A stretch of DNA of 64,000 nucleotides from Myxococcota bacterium (GTDB lineage: Bacteria; Myxococcota_A; Polyangia; Palsa-1104; JAEUJZ01). The notes below the pieces were generated by a model that was not told the origin of the DNA, did no database searches, and saw only the letters and a list, made by a program, of their open reading frames with translations. Of the stretch, positions 54,700 to 63,658 are shown piece after piece. A program made the position numbers and the translations under genes. The stretch's first letter is position 1; each line of letters starts with the position of its first letter. Where the stretch lies: assembly GCA_025057315.1 (NCBI GenBank), contig JANWXW010000153.1:52967-116966 (forward strand), given 5' to 3'.

Positions 54700-55434
54700 A
54701 TGCAGGCGCCTTCGATGTCCATCTTGTTGCTCTCCGACCCAGCAGACCCTCTCCACGCCCCCCTCTGTGCCGCGCTGGCGGCGCGGGGCTCTGTGCGCCA
54801 CGTGGGTGCCGATGTGTCCGATGAGGAGCTGGGGCGCCAGGCGCTTGGGTGCACGGCCATCGTGGCGCTGGGCGATGGGTGGGCAACCCGCGGTGCTCTC
54901 CTGGGAGCTGCGGGGCTGCCTGGGGTGCGGCGCCTGCTCCTTGTGGTGCGCGGGGTGCCTGACCTGACGGCCCTGCGCCGCAAGGGCGTGCCCTACACCG
55001 TGATCCGCCCGGCGCCCCTGACGGAAGACCTGCTGGCCGCGCTGCGTCCGGCGCTGGACCGCGGCCGGCTGCATCTGGCCCGTGGGAGCGACCCCCAGCT
55101 GGCGCTCCTCAGCCGGCAGGATCTGGGCGCCTACGTGGCCTGGGCGCTGACCGAGCCTCACTGCTGTGGCCGCTTCCTGGAGCCCGCCGCCCCGGGCCGT
55201 CCCCGCCTGTCAGAGGTCGCGATGCGGGCGGCGGCGGCCGGACGGCCGCTCAAGGTGTCCGAGGTGCCGGGCTGGGCCGCGCGGGCCCTGTCGGTGCTGT
55301 CCTGGCGGCCCTTCCAGATCCCGGCCGAGCTGGTGCGCCAGGTGCCCGAGCCGGAGGAGCTGGACTTCCCGGGGCCCTGGCAAGACCTGGCCGACCTAGT
55401 GTCTGCGCCCTCAGCCGCGGTCGGTGCTGGATAG
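54700..55434 (+). CDS. NAD(P)-binding atypical short-chain dehydrogenase-like protein
   Basis: A 244-residue protein. AGGAGG at 54686-54691 marks the ATG at 54700. ILLLSDPADPLHAPLCAAL opens a Rossmann-like fold, and the YTVIRPAPLTED motif is typical of the NmrA/NAD(P)-binding atypical SDR class. The usual GxxGxxG is not perfect (residues 10-20 read LSDPADPL), so cofactor binding is uncertain. The 55435-55833 region after it holds no gene. It may act as a redox sensor or an oxidoreductase. Confidence 0.65.
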   Translation: MQAPSMSILLLSDPADPLHAPLCAALAARGSVRHVGADVSDEELGRQALGCTAIVALGDGWATRGALLGAAGLPGVRRLLLVVRGVPDLTALRRKGVPYTVIRPAPLTEDLLAALRPALDRGRLHLARGSDPQLALLSRQDLGAYVAWALTEPHCCGRFLEPAAPGRPRLSEVAMRAAAAGRPLKVSEVPGWAARALSVLSWRPFQIPAELVRQVPEPEELDFPGPWQDLADLVSAPSAAVGAG

Positions 55435-55833
55435 GAGCCGGATGGGGCCCGGGCCGGCTGGAGCCTGAGGAGCTGGCGGAGGGGGCCAGGTCGTCGGTCC
55501 TGATGGGAGGGCCCCATCCGACCGGTGGCCCTCCTCCAGGTGGAGGTGGATAGGGTGGAAGCGCGGCCCGAGGCAGGGCCAGGGGGTGTGCAGGGGGTGC
55601 CTCAGGCAGCCTTTCCCCCAGTGGTACAGATCCCCGGTGGTACAGGTACAGAATCGATGCAGATCGATTCGCTCCGGGTCGATCCTGGCCGGGTGGGCTG
55701 CTGGCCCGCCCCACGAGGCCGCCGCCCCCGCCGGCTCCACGGGAGACCAGGTGGGTGGGACCGCTGCATGCCCGGGCGGCCTCTTGGAGGCTGAGCAGCA
55801 GGGACCGGGCCCCAGGCGCTCGGCCGCCCACCC
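55435..55833. other. 399-base non-coding region
   Basis: Between the SDR-like gene and the convergent PfkB gene. It contains GTGGTACAGATCC and GTGGTACAGGTAC close together near 55620-55650, followed by an ATCGATGCAGATCGATT cluster. Short open frames exist on both strands but none has a good start or a recognisable product. I see no terminator with a T tract. Confidence 0.5.
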
Positions 55834-56859
55834 CTAGCGCACCCCGTCGGCGCGCGGCACGCCCGCTGTGGCCCCCACCCGGGTGCAACACAACGCCCCA
55901 AGCCAGTTGCCACGAACACAGGCGCGCTTGAGCACCTGCAGCGGCAAGGCCCGCAGACGCTCCTTCGCCCCCCCCTGCGACCGGGGACCCAGGGCCCCCA
56001 GCAGCTCCGCCAAAAAGCCCGCCGAAAACGCATCCCCCGCCCCGGTTCGGTCCAGCAGCGGTGCCTGCAGCCTCTCCGCTACCACATGCACCGTCCCCTC
56101 AGGTCCGTCCGCATAGCACCCCGCCTCCCCCAGGGTGACCACCACCACGTCTGGCCCCAGCCGGCGCGCTCGTGCCGCCGCCTCGCTAGGAGAGTCGGTG
56201 CCAAAGAGCGGCAGCAGCTCGTCGCGCGACAGCTTGACCACATCCGCCCGCGCCACCAGGCGCCGGAGCAACGGCAGGGCCTCGTGGGGGTCCTGAAACT
56301 GATGCGGACGAAAGTTCAGGTCGCAAAACACCAGCTGCTGCGCCCCGCGGGCAATCTCCAGTGCGCGCTCGGTGGCCGCCCGTGCTGGGGCCAGCACCTG
56401 CGTCGCGGAGCCAAGGCAAAGCAGGCGCCCCCGGCTGATGTGCGCTGGGGCAAAGTCAGCAGCACTCACCAGCTGATCGGCCGAGGGCTGGCGGTAGCAC
56501 AAAAAGCCCCGCTCGCCGCGGGAGCCAGGGCTGGCAAAGCACACCCCGGTGCGAGCGCTGCGGTGTACGCCCAGCCCATCGGTCGCCACCGATTCCGCCT
56601 CCAGCGCCCGGCGCACAAAGCGGCCAAACGCATCTGCCCCCACCAGCCCCACCAGCGCTGCTGGCACGCCCTGGCGCGCCAGCCCCACCGCCAGGTTGGC
56701 CCCGGCCCCGCCCAGATGACGCACCAGCCGATCTGCCTCCTCCAGCGTCCCCCCTGGCTCTTCGGGGAACAAGTCCACCACCGCCTCGCCCAACACGACC
56801 GCCTCGGCCGGCAGCACCGGCACGGCGGGATGATGTTTGCCAGGAGCCACCCGCACCAT
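55834..56859 (-). CDS. PfkB-family carbohydrate kinase
   Basis: A 341-residue ribokinase/PfkB-type sugar kinase. The N-terminus VVLGEAVVDLFP is typical of fructokinase-like members. The GGAGANLAVGLARQG motif and the C-terminal signature DRTGAGDAFSAGFL are present, with the catalytic Asp in GAGD. The sugar cannot be told; fructose is a fair guess. It starts four bases after the recO stop, so it is the last gene of a minus-strand run. Its C-terminus is longer than usual. Confidence 0.88.
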   Translation of the reverse strand: MVRVAPGKHHPAVPVLPAEAVVLGEAVVDLFPEEPGGTLEEADRLVRHLGGAGANLAVGLARQGVPAALVGLVGADAFGRFVRRALEAESVATDGLGVHRSARTGVCFASPGSRGERGFLCYRQPSADQLVSAADFAPAHISRGRLLCLGSATQVLAPARAATERALEIARGAQQLVFCDLNFRPHQFQDPHEALPLLRRLVARADVVKLSRDELLPLFGTDSPSEAAARARRLGPDVVVVTLGEAGCYADGPEGTVHVVAERLQAPLLDRTGAGDAFSAGFLAELLGALGPRSQGGAKERLRALPLQVLKRACVRGNWLGALCCTRVGATAGVPRADGVR

Positions 56860-56863
56860 GCGG

Positions 56864-57658
56864 CTACAGGCTCAGCCGGTCCATCTTCATCCTCATCCGG
56901 GCGATGAACTCCACCGCCTTCGGCGTGCGGCCCAGATGGTGACGCACCACGCCCAGCAGCAGATCGCGGCAGGCATCCAGCACCGCTGGGGACTGCGGCA
57001 GCGTGGCCAGTTCCGGGCTGTCCGGACGGAGGCCAGAGAGCCGTACCAGCAGGGTGCGCGCTTCTTCGTCCACGGTCTGCCCCCCTTGTCCGCCCTCATG
57101 GCACCCGGCGCATAGAACCCCCCCCCGCAGCCGGTCAAACGGCACGGCCCCCGGCCCCACCGGCCCTCCACAGGCCGCACATGCCGACAGGGCCACGCCC
57201 AGGCCCAGCGCCTCCAGCAGGCCCAGCTCGAAGCAGCGCAGCGGCAGCACCGACGGGCGCTCAGACGGCGGCAGGCGGTCCAGCGCCCCCAGCAGCGCCA
57301 GCAGCAAGTCCAGCACCTGGGGCTCCGGCTCCAGAAGCGGGCACAGCTCCCGGCACAGCTCTACGGCATAGCTGGCATGGCTCAGGCGCCCCATCTCCAA
57401 CGGCAGCCGGGGAAAGCCGCGGGCCCCATAGAGACCCTCCAGCCAGAACATCCCCTCCAGGCGCCCCTGCCGCAGCGTGGCCTCCCCATGGCCAAAGGGA
57501 GCCAGCGCTGCCCCGAAGCGATGGCGGCTGCGGCGAGCCCCCCGGGCCAGCGCCTGCACCTTGCCCAGCTCCCGCGTCAGCAGCGTGACCACCCGGTCGG
57601 CCTCGCCCGAGTCGCCCACACGAAGCACCACGGCCTCGGTCACATGGGTGCGGCCCAT
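56864..57658 (-). CDS. recO: DNA repair protein RecO
   Basis: A 264-residue protein beginning with an OB fold (THVTEAVVLRVGDSGEADRVVTLLTRELG). It helps RecR load RecA onto gapped DNA. A zinc-finger-like region with CAACGG and CAGCH supports a C4-type RecO. ATG at 57658 was chosen because upstream codons of the longer frame look like shadow sequence. The neighbours are a PilZ gene upstream and the PfkB kinase downstream. Confidence 0.9.
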   Translation of the reverse strand: MGRTHVTEAVVLRVGDSGEADRVVTLLTRELGKVQALARGARRSRHRFGAALAPFGHGEATLRQGRLEGMFWLEGLYGARGFPRLPLEMGRLSHASYAVELCRELCPLLEPEPQVLDLLLALLGALDRLPPSERPSVLPLRCFELGLLEALGLGVALSACAACGGPVGPGAVPFDRLRGGVLCAGCHEGGQGGQTVDEEARTLLVRLSGLRPDSPELATLPQSPAVLDACRDLLLGVVRHHLGRTPKAVEFIARMRMKMDRLSL

Positions 57659-57816
57659 GGAGCAAAAGTATACCCCAGTCCCCCTCCACCCTGGCAGGGC
57701 TCGGCGCCGCTGCTGCACAGCCGGCCGCACCAGAGGCAGCCCCCACTTCAGGGCGCCCCCTGCCCCTGGCCTGCCCTGAGTGGCCGGCCGCACCACGGCC
57801 CAGCAGCCCGCCTCTC

Positions 57817-58200
57817 CTACCCGCCTGGCTCGAGGAAGCGCCGCAGCCGCCGTGCCGCCTCCTCTGGCACCTGGGCAAAGCGCAGACCGGTCAGGTGATG
57901 AACCGGCCCCTGCGGCTCGTCAAAGACCACTTCGGCAGCCAGCCGCAGCAGCCCCTCCCCATCGGGCAGGGAAAACACCACATCCAGCCGAGAAGATGGC
58001 CCCAGCACCGGCTCGGCCGTGTGCACCCGGCGGCGCACCTGCATGCCCGCCAGCCCCAAGTTGGCCGCCTGCCCCAGATGCGGCCGCCCCCCAGGAGGCT
58101 CATGCCGTACCGCAGCCACAAAGGGATAACGACCAACGGCACGCCGATCGCGCACGCCGCAACGCCGGTCGAGGCCCGCAGCGCCCTGGATCCTGCTCAT
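57817..58200 (-). CDS. PilZ-like domain protein
   Basis: A 127-residue protein. The PilZ core includes RRAVGRYPF and ANLGLAGMQVR, where the RxxxR and (D/N)xSxxG positions are only partly kept: N-L-G-L-A-G replaces DxSxxG. Cyclic di-GMP binding is therefore uncertain. It lies between the Trm112-like and recO genes. ATG at 58200 was chosen; the longer frame from 58236 lacks a sensible start. Confidence 0.75.
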   Translation of the reverse strand: MSRIQGAAGLDRRCGVRDRRAVGRYPFVAAVRHEPPGGRPHLGQAANLGLAGMQVRRRVHTAEPVLGPSSRLDVVFSLPDGEGLLRLAAEVVFDEPQGPVHHLTGLRFAQVPEEAARRLRRFLEPGG

Positions 58201-58266
58201 GTAGGTATTGGTAGGATAGAATGCACCGAAAGGCAAGTAGATGCCTCGGTCTCGACGGGAGCGCCG

Positions 58267-58455
58267 CTATCCTGCCGGCGGGGCAGGCGCTGGCATGGGC
58301 CGTGCCTCCTCCAGCAGCATGCTGGGGATGCCATCCAAGACCGGGTAGAACAGCGCGCACTGGCCGCAGTGCAGGCCCTCTGGGTTGGGCACAGGGGTCA
58401 GGGTGCCCTGGCAGCGAGGACAGCGCAGGATTTCCAGCAGGTCGGGGCTGAGCAT
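58267..58455 (-). CDS. Trm112-like zinc-ribbon protein
   Basis: A 62-residue protein beginning MLSPDLLEILRCPRC, the signature of the Trm112/UPF0434 family. The CPRC and HCGQC pairs make a zinc ribbon. LFYPVLDGIPSML is the usual conserved tail. In other organisms it serves as a partner of methyltransferases. It was overlooked in longer frames. It lies between the metallophosphoesterase and PilZ genes. Confidence 0.85.
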   Translation of the reverse strand: MLSPDLLEILRCPRCQGTLTPVPNPEGLHCGQCALFYPVLDGIPSMLLEEARPMPAPAPPAG

Positions 58456-58484
58456 GCCGACCGGGTAGCATGCCCGCAGCTGCC

Positions 58485-59915
58485 TTACAAGTCGAGCTTC
58501 ACCACCGTCCCGTTCTGCCAGCGGCGCAGTTCGGCCCGGGGCGCCTCCTCGGTCGGCAGGACGACCAGATGGGTGCCCACGTGGCTGCCCCCGCCATCCA
58601 TCCAGGTGCCCGTGTTGTAGTAGACCGCCCCCTCGCCCAGGGCGATGCGCTCCGGCTCGTGGGAGTGCCCCAGCACGATGAGCGGCGCCCGGACAATCTG
58701 ATAGATGGCGCGGGTCACGCGCCGCAGGGCATGCGGGGAGCCCTGGCCCCGGACCCGCCGCAGCGCCAGGTAGGCGGCCCCGGCCGCACCGACGATGGCC
58801 GCCGCCGAAGCCATCTTCCACGGTCCGGGGCTCAGCGGCAGCGCCACGGCTAGCAACAGCACGGTGCATACCCCTAGGATCAGCCGGTCTAGAAACAGCG
58901 CCGTCAGGGCGCGGCCCAGGCGCCGCAGGGCCGGGGGCACGCGCAGCGCATCCAGCTGCCACAGCTTCTCCTCCTGGATGCGCAGGGTCTGCGCCAGCGC
59001 CCGCAGCTGGGCCCGGTGCCGCGCCCGCCGCAGCGCCTCCTCGCCAGAGCGGCTGATGAGCATGCCAATGGACAGGACCTTCCACACCAGCAGGCCATAT
59101 AGATACGCCAGCCACACCAGGCTCCCCAGGCCCAGGGACACGCCCCAGCGCAGGTAGTCCAGGGCGCCCCACCGCTCGGCCGTGCGCTGGTCGTAGCCCG
59201 GCACCAGGTTGCCAAAAAAGCGCATGCCAAGGTGAGCCAGCGACAGAGCCATCCCCCCGCGCGAGGGGGCTGGGCACAGCTGGTAGTCGAACGAGCAGTA
59301 CTCGTCGTACTGGTGGCCGTGCTCGATGTAAATCAGGTCCGGCTCGTAGTAAAACCACGGGCAGAAGTGCACGCGCCGGGCGATGCGGCGGTCCCGGCCG
59401 AGCAGGCACAGCCGGCGCACAAAGGCGCGCTGCACCTCCTCGTGGGCAAACTCCATGTCGTGGTTGCCCAGCACGATCACCAGATCGTTGCCAGCGGCGA
59501 TGAAGCGGGCCAGCAAGCCAAAGACGGCGGCGTGGTGATCGAGCACGCGCTCCAACTTGAGGCGCGAGGGCTCGGCCCCAAACCCCATGCCAAAGACCTC
59601 CTCCTCGCCCCAGGGGTCCCCCCGCCGGAGCGCTGAGGCCACCCGCCAGGGCGGCGGCAGCTGGGCCACGGGCTGCGGGTAGAGCAAGATGGACATAAAG
59701 TCCACCATGTCGCCGTTGACCACCAGGCGCCAGGGCCGTCCCTCGATGCGCTCGGCGGTGTAGTGGATGAGAAACGCCGACAGCTCGCGCTCCAGACGGC
59801 GCAGCCGCTCGTCATCGGCGGAGACGCCCTGCGCGCCCAGCCGCAGGCCCTCGCCCAGGTGCAGATCCGAGATGATAAGCAGGTTCTTGGTGCGGCTCCG
59901 GATGCTCTGAAGCAT
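58485..59915 (-). CDS. Metallophosphoesterase with inserted membrane segments
   Basis: A 476-residue protein of the calcineurin-like family. ISDLHLG, NGDMVD, GNHDME and HGHQYD are the first metal motifs; the final GHSHEPE comes about 200 residues later. The insert holds two transmembrane stretches (LGSLVWLAYLYGLLVWKVL and LILGVCTVLLLAVAL) with a helical arm between. ATG at 59915 was chosen, since upstream sequence is a shadow. It probably cleaves a membrane phosphodiester. It is divergent from the EtfD-like gene. Confidence 0.88.
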   Translation of the reverse strand: MLQSIRSRTKNLLIISDLHLGEGLRLGAQGVSADDERLRRLERELSAFLIHYTAERIEGRPWRLVVNGDMVDFMSILLYPQPVAQLPPPWRVASALRRGDPWGEEEVFGMGFGAEPSRLKLERVLDHHAAVFGLLARFIAAGNDLVIVLGNHDMEFAHEEVQRAFVRRLCLLGRDRRIARRVHFCPWFYYEPDLIYIEHGHQYDEYCSFDYQLCPAPSRGGMALSLAHLGMRFFGNLVPGYDQRTAERWGALDYLRWGVSLGLGSLVWLAYLYGLLVWKVLSIGMLISRSGEEALRRARHRAQLRALAQTLRIQEEKLWQLDALRVPPALRRLGRALTALFLDRLILGVCTVLLLAVALPLSPGPWKMASAAAIVGAAGAAYLALRRVRGQGSPHALRRVTRAIYQIVRAPLIVLGHSHEPERIALGEGAVYYNTGTWMDGGGSHVGTHLVVLPTEEAPRAELRRWQNGTVVKLDL

Positions 59916-60076
59916 AGAGAGTGCCTCGTCTTGTCGCTCAACGACAGCACCCTGCGTGCGACATGGGGGAAACGCCCTCGCAAATTCTCTGCCACGCTCG
60001 CCCCCCACCCGGAAAGGGGGACCTCGTGCTATAAGCCTGGCGCACGCGCAAGGCCGCGGCAAGGTCCGGATTCATC

Positions 60077-62188
60077 ATGACAAGACCCCTTGTGTTCGGC
60101 ATCCTCCTGCTCATTGCCCTGGCGGGCTTTCTCTGGAGCATCGTGCGCCTCATCCGCCTGTTGGGCCTGGGGCGCCCGGATCTCCGGGTCGACCGGCTGG
60201 GCGAGCGGCTGGCCTCGGTGCTGGTCTACTTCCTGGGGCAGCGGCGGGTGGCGCAGCCCATGTCCTACCGCCCCCCGACCGGCGCCACGTCGTGGCACCA
60301 TCTGCTCATCTTCTGGGGGTTTCTCATCATCACGGTCGGCACGGTGGAGCTGCTCATCAGCGGCGTGTGGCCGGCCTTCAGCCTCGCCTTCCTCGGGCCG
60401 GGCTACCAGGTGCTGCGCTGGCTCATCGACCTCATGAACGCGGTGGTGCTGACCCTGGTGGTGTATGCCTTCTTCCGCCGCCTGGTGCTCCGGCCTCGCC
60501 TGCTGCCCCTGAGCCTGGATGCCGGACTCATCCTGGGACAAATCGGCCTGCTCATGATCACCCACTTTGGCTACCACGCCGGGCGCCTGGCTGCAGCGGG
60601 TCAGGGCGAGTCCTTTGGCCCCGTCTCGGACGCCCTGGCCCGGGCCCTAAGCGGCCTGGACCCGCTGGCGCTGCGGGCAGCCTCCGAGGTCAGCTACTGG
60701 ACCCACGTGGTGGTGTTGCTTCTGTTTCTTAACTACCTGCCCTACTCCAAGCACATCCACATCCTGGGGGCGCTGCCGAACATCTTCCTGCGGCCGCTCG
60801 GTCCCAAGGGCGTGATGCCCAAGCTGAACCTAGAGGACGAAAACGACTGGGGGGTGTCCAGAATCGACCAGTTCGGCCAGAAGTCGCTGCTGGACCTGTA
60901 TGCCTGCACCGAGTGTGCCCGCTGCACCAACTTCTGCCCCGCCTACAACACGGACAAGCCCCTGTCCCCCATGCACCTGATCATGGACCTGCACCACGAG
61001 CTGGTGGAGCGGGGGAGCCTGCAGCTGCGCCTGCGCGATGTGCAGCGGCAGGCAGAGCGGGCGGGGCCCACGGCCGGAGCGCCGCTGCGGGCGCTGGCGC
61101 AGACGCTGCAGCAGCAGCTGGAGGAGCGGCCCCCGCTGGTCGGCGGGCGCATCAAGGAAGAGACGCTGTGGGCCTGCACCACGTGCGGCGCCTGCCAGCA
61201 GGTGTGTCCGGTGTTTATCGACCAGCCGGGGAAAATTCAACAGATGAAGACGCACCTGGCCCTGTCCGGACAGCTGCCGGCCGAGCTGGTGCGCACCTTC
61301 AACAACCTGGAGCGCAACGCCAACCCCTGGGGGCTGGCGGCCGAGCGGCGCATGGAGTGGGCCGAGGGGCTGAAGGTCCCCACCATCGCCGACAACCCGA
61401 ACTTTGAGTACCTGCTCTTTGTCGGCTGCGCCGCGGCCTTTGACGACCGCATCAAAAAGTCCATGCGTGCCCTGGTGGAGGTGCTCGAGGCCGCCGGGGT
61501 GTCCTTTGCCGTGCTGGGCCACCAGGAGGTCTGCTCCGGCGACCCGGCCCGGCGCGCGGGCAACGAGTTCCTGTTCCAGCAGCAAGCCGAGGCCAACGTG
61601 ACGGCGATGAACGAGGCCAAGGTGCGCCGGGTCCTGACCAGCTGCCCCCACTGCTTCCACACCATCCGCAACGAGTACCCGCAGTTTGGCGGCCACTACG
61701 AGGTGCTGCACCACACGCAGCTCCTGGCGCAGCTCATCCGCCAAGGGAAGCTGCGGCCGGAGCAGCCCCTGGCTGGGTCCATCACCTACCACGACAGCTG
61801 CTACCTGGGTCGCTGGAACGGCGAGTACGAGGCCCCCCGAGACGTGCTGCGCGCCGTGCAGGGGCCGGGCGCCCTCGTCGAGCTGTCGCGCCGCCGCGAG
61901 CACGGCTTCTGCTGCGGCGCAGGCGGCGGCCGCATGTGGCAGGAGGAGCACATCGGCGAGCGCATCAACCGCAACCGAACCCGCGAGATCCTCGACAGCG
62001 GTGCCACCGTGGCGGCAGTGGCCTGCCCGTTCTGCACGATCATGATCACCGACGGGGTCAAAGACGCTGGCAGGGAGGACAGCGTGCAGGTGCTGGACGT
62101 GGCCGAGGTGGTGCGCAAGTCGCTCCGCACCATCGAGCAGCGCAAGGCCAGCGCCGCCGGCCCTGCAGCCCCCCGCACCGAGGGCTGA
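60077..62188 (+). CDS. EtfD-like membrane Fe-S oxidoreductase
   Basis: A 703-residue protein. The N-terminal 230 residues hold about five or six transmembrane helices of the NarI-like, haem-binding type. Two 4Fe-4S sites follow: CTECARCTNFCP (Cys277-287) and CTTCGACQQVCP (Cys367-377). Two CCG domains end the protein, with SCPHC, HDSCYLGR, CCGAGGG and CPFC. This order matches EtfD and related heterodisulfide-reductase-like subunits. It would take electrons from ETF to quinone, in fatty-acid oxidation. The ATG at 60077 is clear. No etfAB is in the window. Confidence 0.92.
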   Translation: MTRPLVFGILLLIALAGFLWSIVRLIRLLGLGRPDLRVDRLGERLASVLVYFLGQRRVAQPMSYRPPTGATSWHHLLIFWGFLIITVGTVELLISGVWPAFSLAFLGPGYQVLRWLIDLMNAVVLTLVVYAFFRRLVLRPRLLPLSLDAGLILGQIGLLMITHFGYHAGRLAAAGQGESFGPVSDALARALSGLDPLALRAASEVSYWTHVVVLLLFLNYLPYSKHIHILGALPNIFLRPLGPKGVMPKLNLEDENDWGVSRIDQFGQKSLLDLYACTECARCTNFCPAYNTDKPLSPMHLIMDLHHELVERGSLQLRLRDVQRQAERAGPTAGAPLRALAQTLQQQLEERPPLVGGRIKEETLWACTTCGACQQVCPVFIDQPGKIQQMKTHLALSGQLPAELVRTFNNLERNANPWGLAAERRMEWAEGLKVPTIADNPNFEYLLFVGCAAAFDDRIKKSMRALVEVLEAAGVSFAVLGHQEVCSGDPARRAGNEFLFQQQAEANVTAMNEAKVRRVLTSCPHCFHTIRNEYPQFGGHYEVLHHTQLLAQLIRQGKLRPEQPLAGSITYHDSCYLGRWNGEYEAPRDVLRAVQGPGALVELSRRREHGFCCGAGGGRMWQEEHIGERINRNRTREILDSGATVAAVACPFCTIMITDGVKDAGREDSVQVLDVAEVVRKSLRTIEQRKASAAGPAAPRTEG

Positions 62189-62491
62189 CCGCGCAGCCCA
62201 CCCGGCAGCCAGCGGGGGGGGGAAGCGGACGGCCCCCTTGAGCCTCCCCAGCCCGATCAGCCACAAGACAGGGGGCGACACGCGCAGCGCGACCTCCACC
62301 ACCGCCACCAGAGGCCCCGATCGGCCACAAGACCAGAGGGGGCTAAAGCGGCCCCCACGCCCGCGATCCCCAAGCGCCCCCCGCCCGAGCCCCCATCCAC
62401 CCGGTCCCCCCCGGCCTTGTCCCCTGCCCCGCCGCCCCCTGCCCCCAAAGGGGGTGGACCTTTCTTGCGGCCAGAGTCATTGTAATGGACG
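62189..62491. other. 303-base intergenic region with a paired repeat
   Basis: CCCGATCAGCCACAAGAC at 62252-62269 recurs as CCCGATCGGCCACAAGAC at 62316-62333 (spacing 64). The rest is extremely C-rich, with long runs of C and short CCCC blocks. No open frame with a good start is present. It separates the EtfD-like gene from a secreted protein gene. Confidence 0.6.
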
Positions 62492-63658
62492 ATGCGATCT
62501 TGTCTGGCCGTGCTAGCCCTGGCTGCCCTGGGGGCGGCTGCGCCCCAGGCTCCGGCGCGCACCTGTGCCGAGCAGAAGGGCGGAGCCGAGCTGACCGTCC
62601 GCTGCAGCGATGGCACCCGGCTCACCGTTCGCTCGGCGGGGCTGATCCTGCCGCCCGTGCTGCGCTGCTCGCCCTCGCTGCCGGAGTGCTGCGAGACGGG
62701 GTTCCGCACGCTGCGCGACATCCAGCTCAACGATCTGCTTCGCGTGGCCGAGGGGCAGGCCCCCCTGTGCCACATGCTGGCCAGCGACGTGCTCAAGAAC
62801 CCGCCGGCGACGGACCTGCTGAGCGCCCTGCCCGAGATCGACGACCTGTCGCCCACAGATGGGGCGCTGGTGTGTCCCCGAGGCCAGCACCCGGCGCGCG
62901 GGCGGTGCCACGATCCGGCGGCGCTGCTCCAAGCGGCCCGGCTGCCCGTGGTGGCGGACCGCAACCGGGTGCTGGTGCCGGAGGCAAGCGACCTGGTGCG
63001 CACGCTGCGCGACGAGCTGGACGCCACCGGGCGCTGCCCCCGGAGCGCGCTGGACATCGGCGTGGTCATGCGCCTGTATCTGGCCGCCGAGCAGCGCAGC
63101 CATCTGTTCCAGGGCGAGGGGGTGGATGTGGGGCCGCTGCTGGCCCAGCCCCGAGACCCCGAGGGGGTCCTGCCCGATCCGTCGCTGCCGGTGGCCTGCG
63201 GCTACAACGCCACGCACACGCAGTGGTACCAGACGTCGTTTCACTGCCGCGATGCGCGCCTCTGCTTCGACCAGAGCCACGACTCGCTCAGCCACAGCTG
63301 CGTCGGCTTTGGCCGCCAGGGCAACGAGCCCTGGTTTCGCCCGATCATCAACTGCCGCAACATCCCCCCCTGCCAGCCCGGCCGCGGCGGCCCCTGCACG
63401 GGCCTGGCCCGGCTCATTCCCCTGGGCGAGGGGGTGTTTTTGCGCGTGCTGCTCGGCCTGAGCGGCGATCCCTACTACTACGGCCTGGTGTTTTCCCCCC
63501 CGCGGCCCGAGGCGGTGAAGCTACGGAAGCAGGCGGCCGAGGCACGGGCGCTGCTCCAAGAGATGCTGCAGCAGATCAAGGATCCGGCCGAGAAGGCCTC
63601 GCTGCGCCGGATGCTCGGCTCCCTGCCCGCGGTGCGCCCCCAGCCGGCCCCGCCGTAG
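62492..63658 (+). CDS. Cysteine-rich secreted protein of unknown function
   Basis: A 388-residue protein. The leader MRSCLAVLALAALGAAAPQAPA is a Sec signal. The mature part has many Cys in motifs such as CSPSLPECCETG, CPRGQHPARGRC and CYxxC-type pairs, implying disulfides. The middle has HCRDARLCFDQSHDS and CRNIPPCQPGRGGPC. The last 60 residues are a helical coil (KLRKQAAEARALLQEMLQQIK). No family recognised. The ATG at 62492 is not preceded by a clear SD; a TGTAAT before it may be a -10 box. Confidence 0.65.
   Translation: MRSCLAVLALAALGAAAPQAPARTCAEQKGGAELTVRCSDGTRLTVRSAGLILPPVLRCSPSLPECCETGFRTLRDIQLNDLLRVAEGQAPLCHMLASDVLKNPPATDLLSALPEIDDLSPTDGALVCPRGQHPARGRCHDPAALLQAARLPVVADRNRVLVPEASDLVRTLRDELDATGRCPRSALDIGVVMRLYLAAEQRSHLFQGEGVDVGPLLAQPRDPEGVLPDPSLPVACGYNATHTQWYQTSFHCRDARLCFDQSHDSLSHSCVGFGRQGNEPWFRPIINCRNIPPCQPGRGGPCTGLARLIPLGEGVFLRVLLGLSGDPYYYGLVFSPPRPEAVKLRKQAAEARALLQEMLQQIKDPAEKASLRRMLGSLPAVRPQPAPP

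Noticed and set aside
59956..60732. Plus-strand frame overlapping the EtfD-like N-terminus
   Set aside because: Arg/Gly/Pro-rich shadow; the 60077 frame has clear membrane helices and Fe-S motifs.
62189..62491. Short open frames in the C-rich gap
   Set aside because: Low-complexity composition and no ribosome site.
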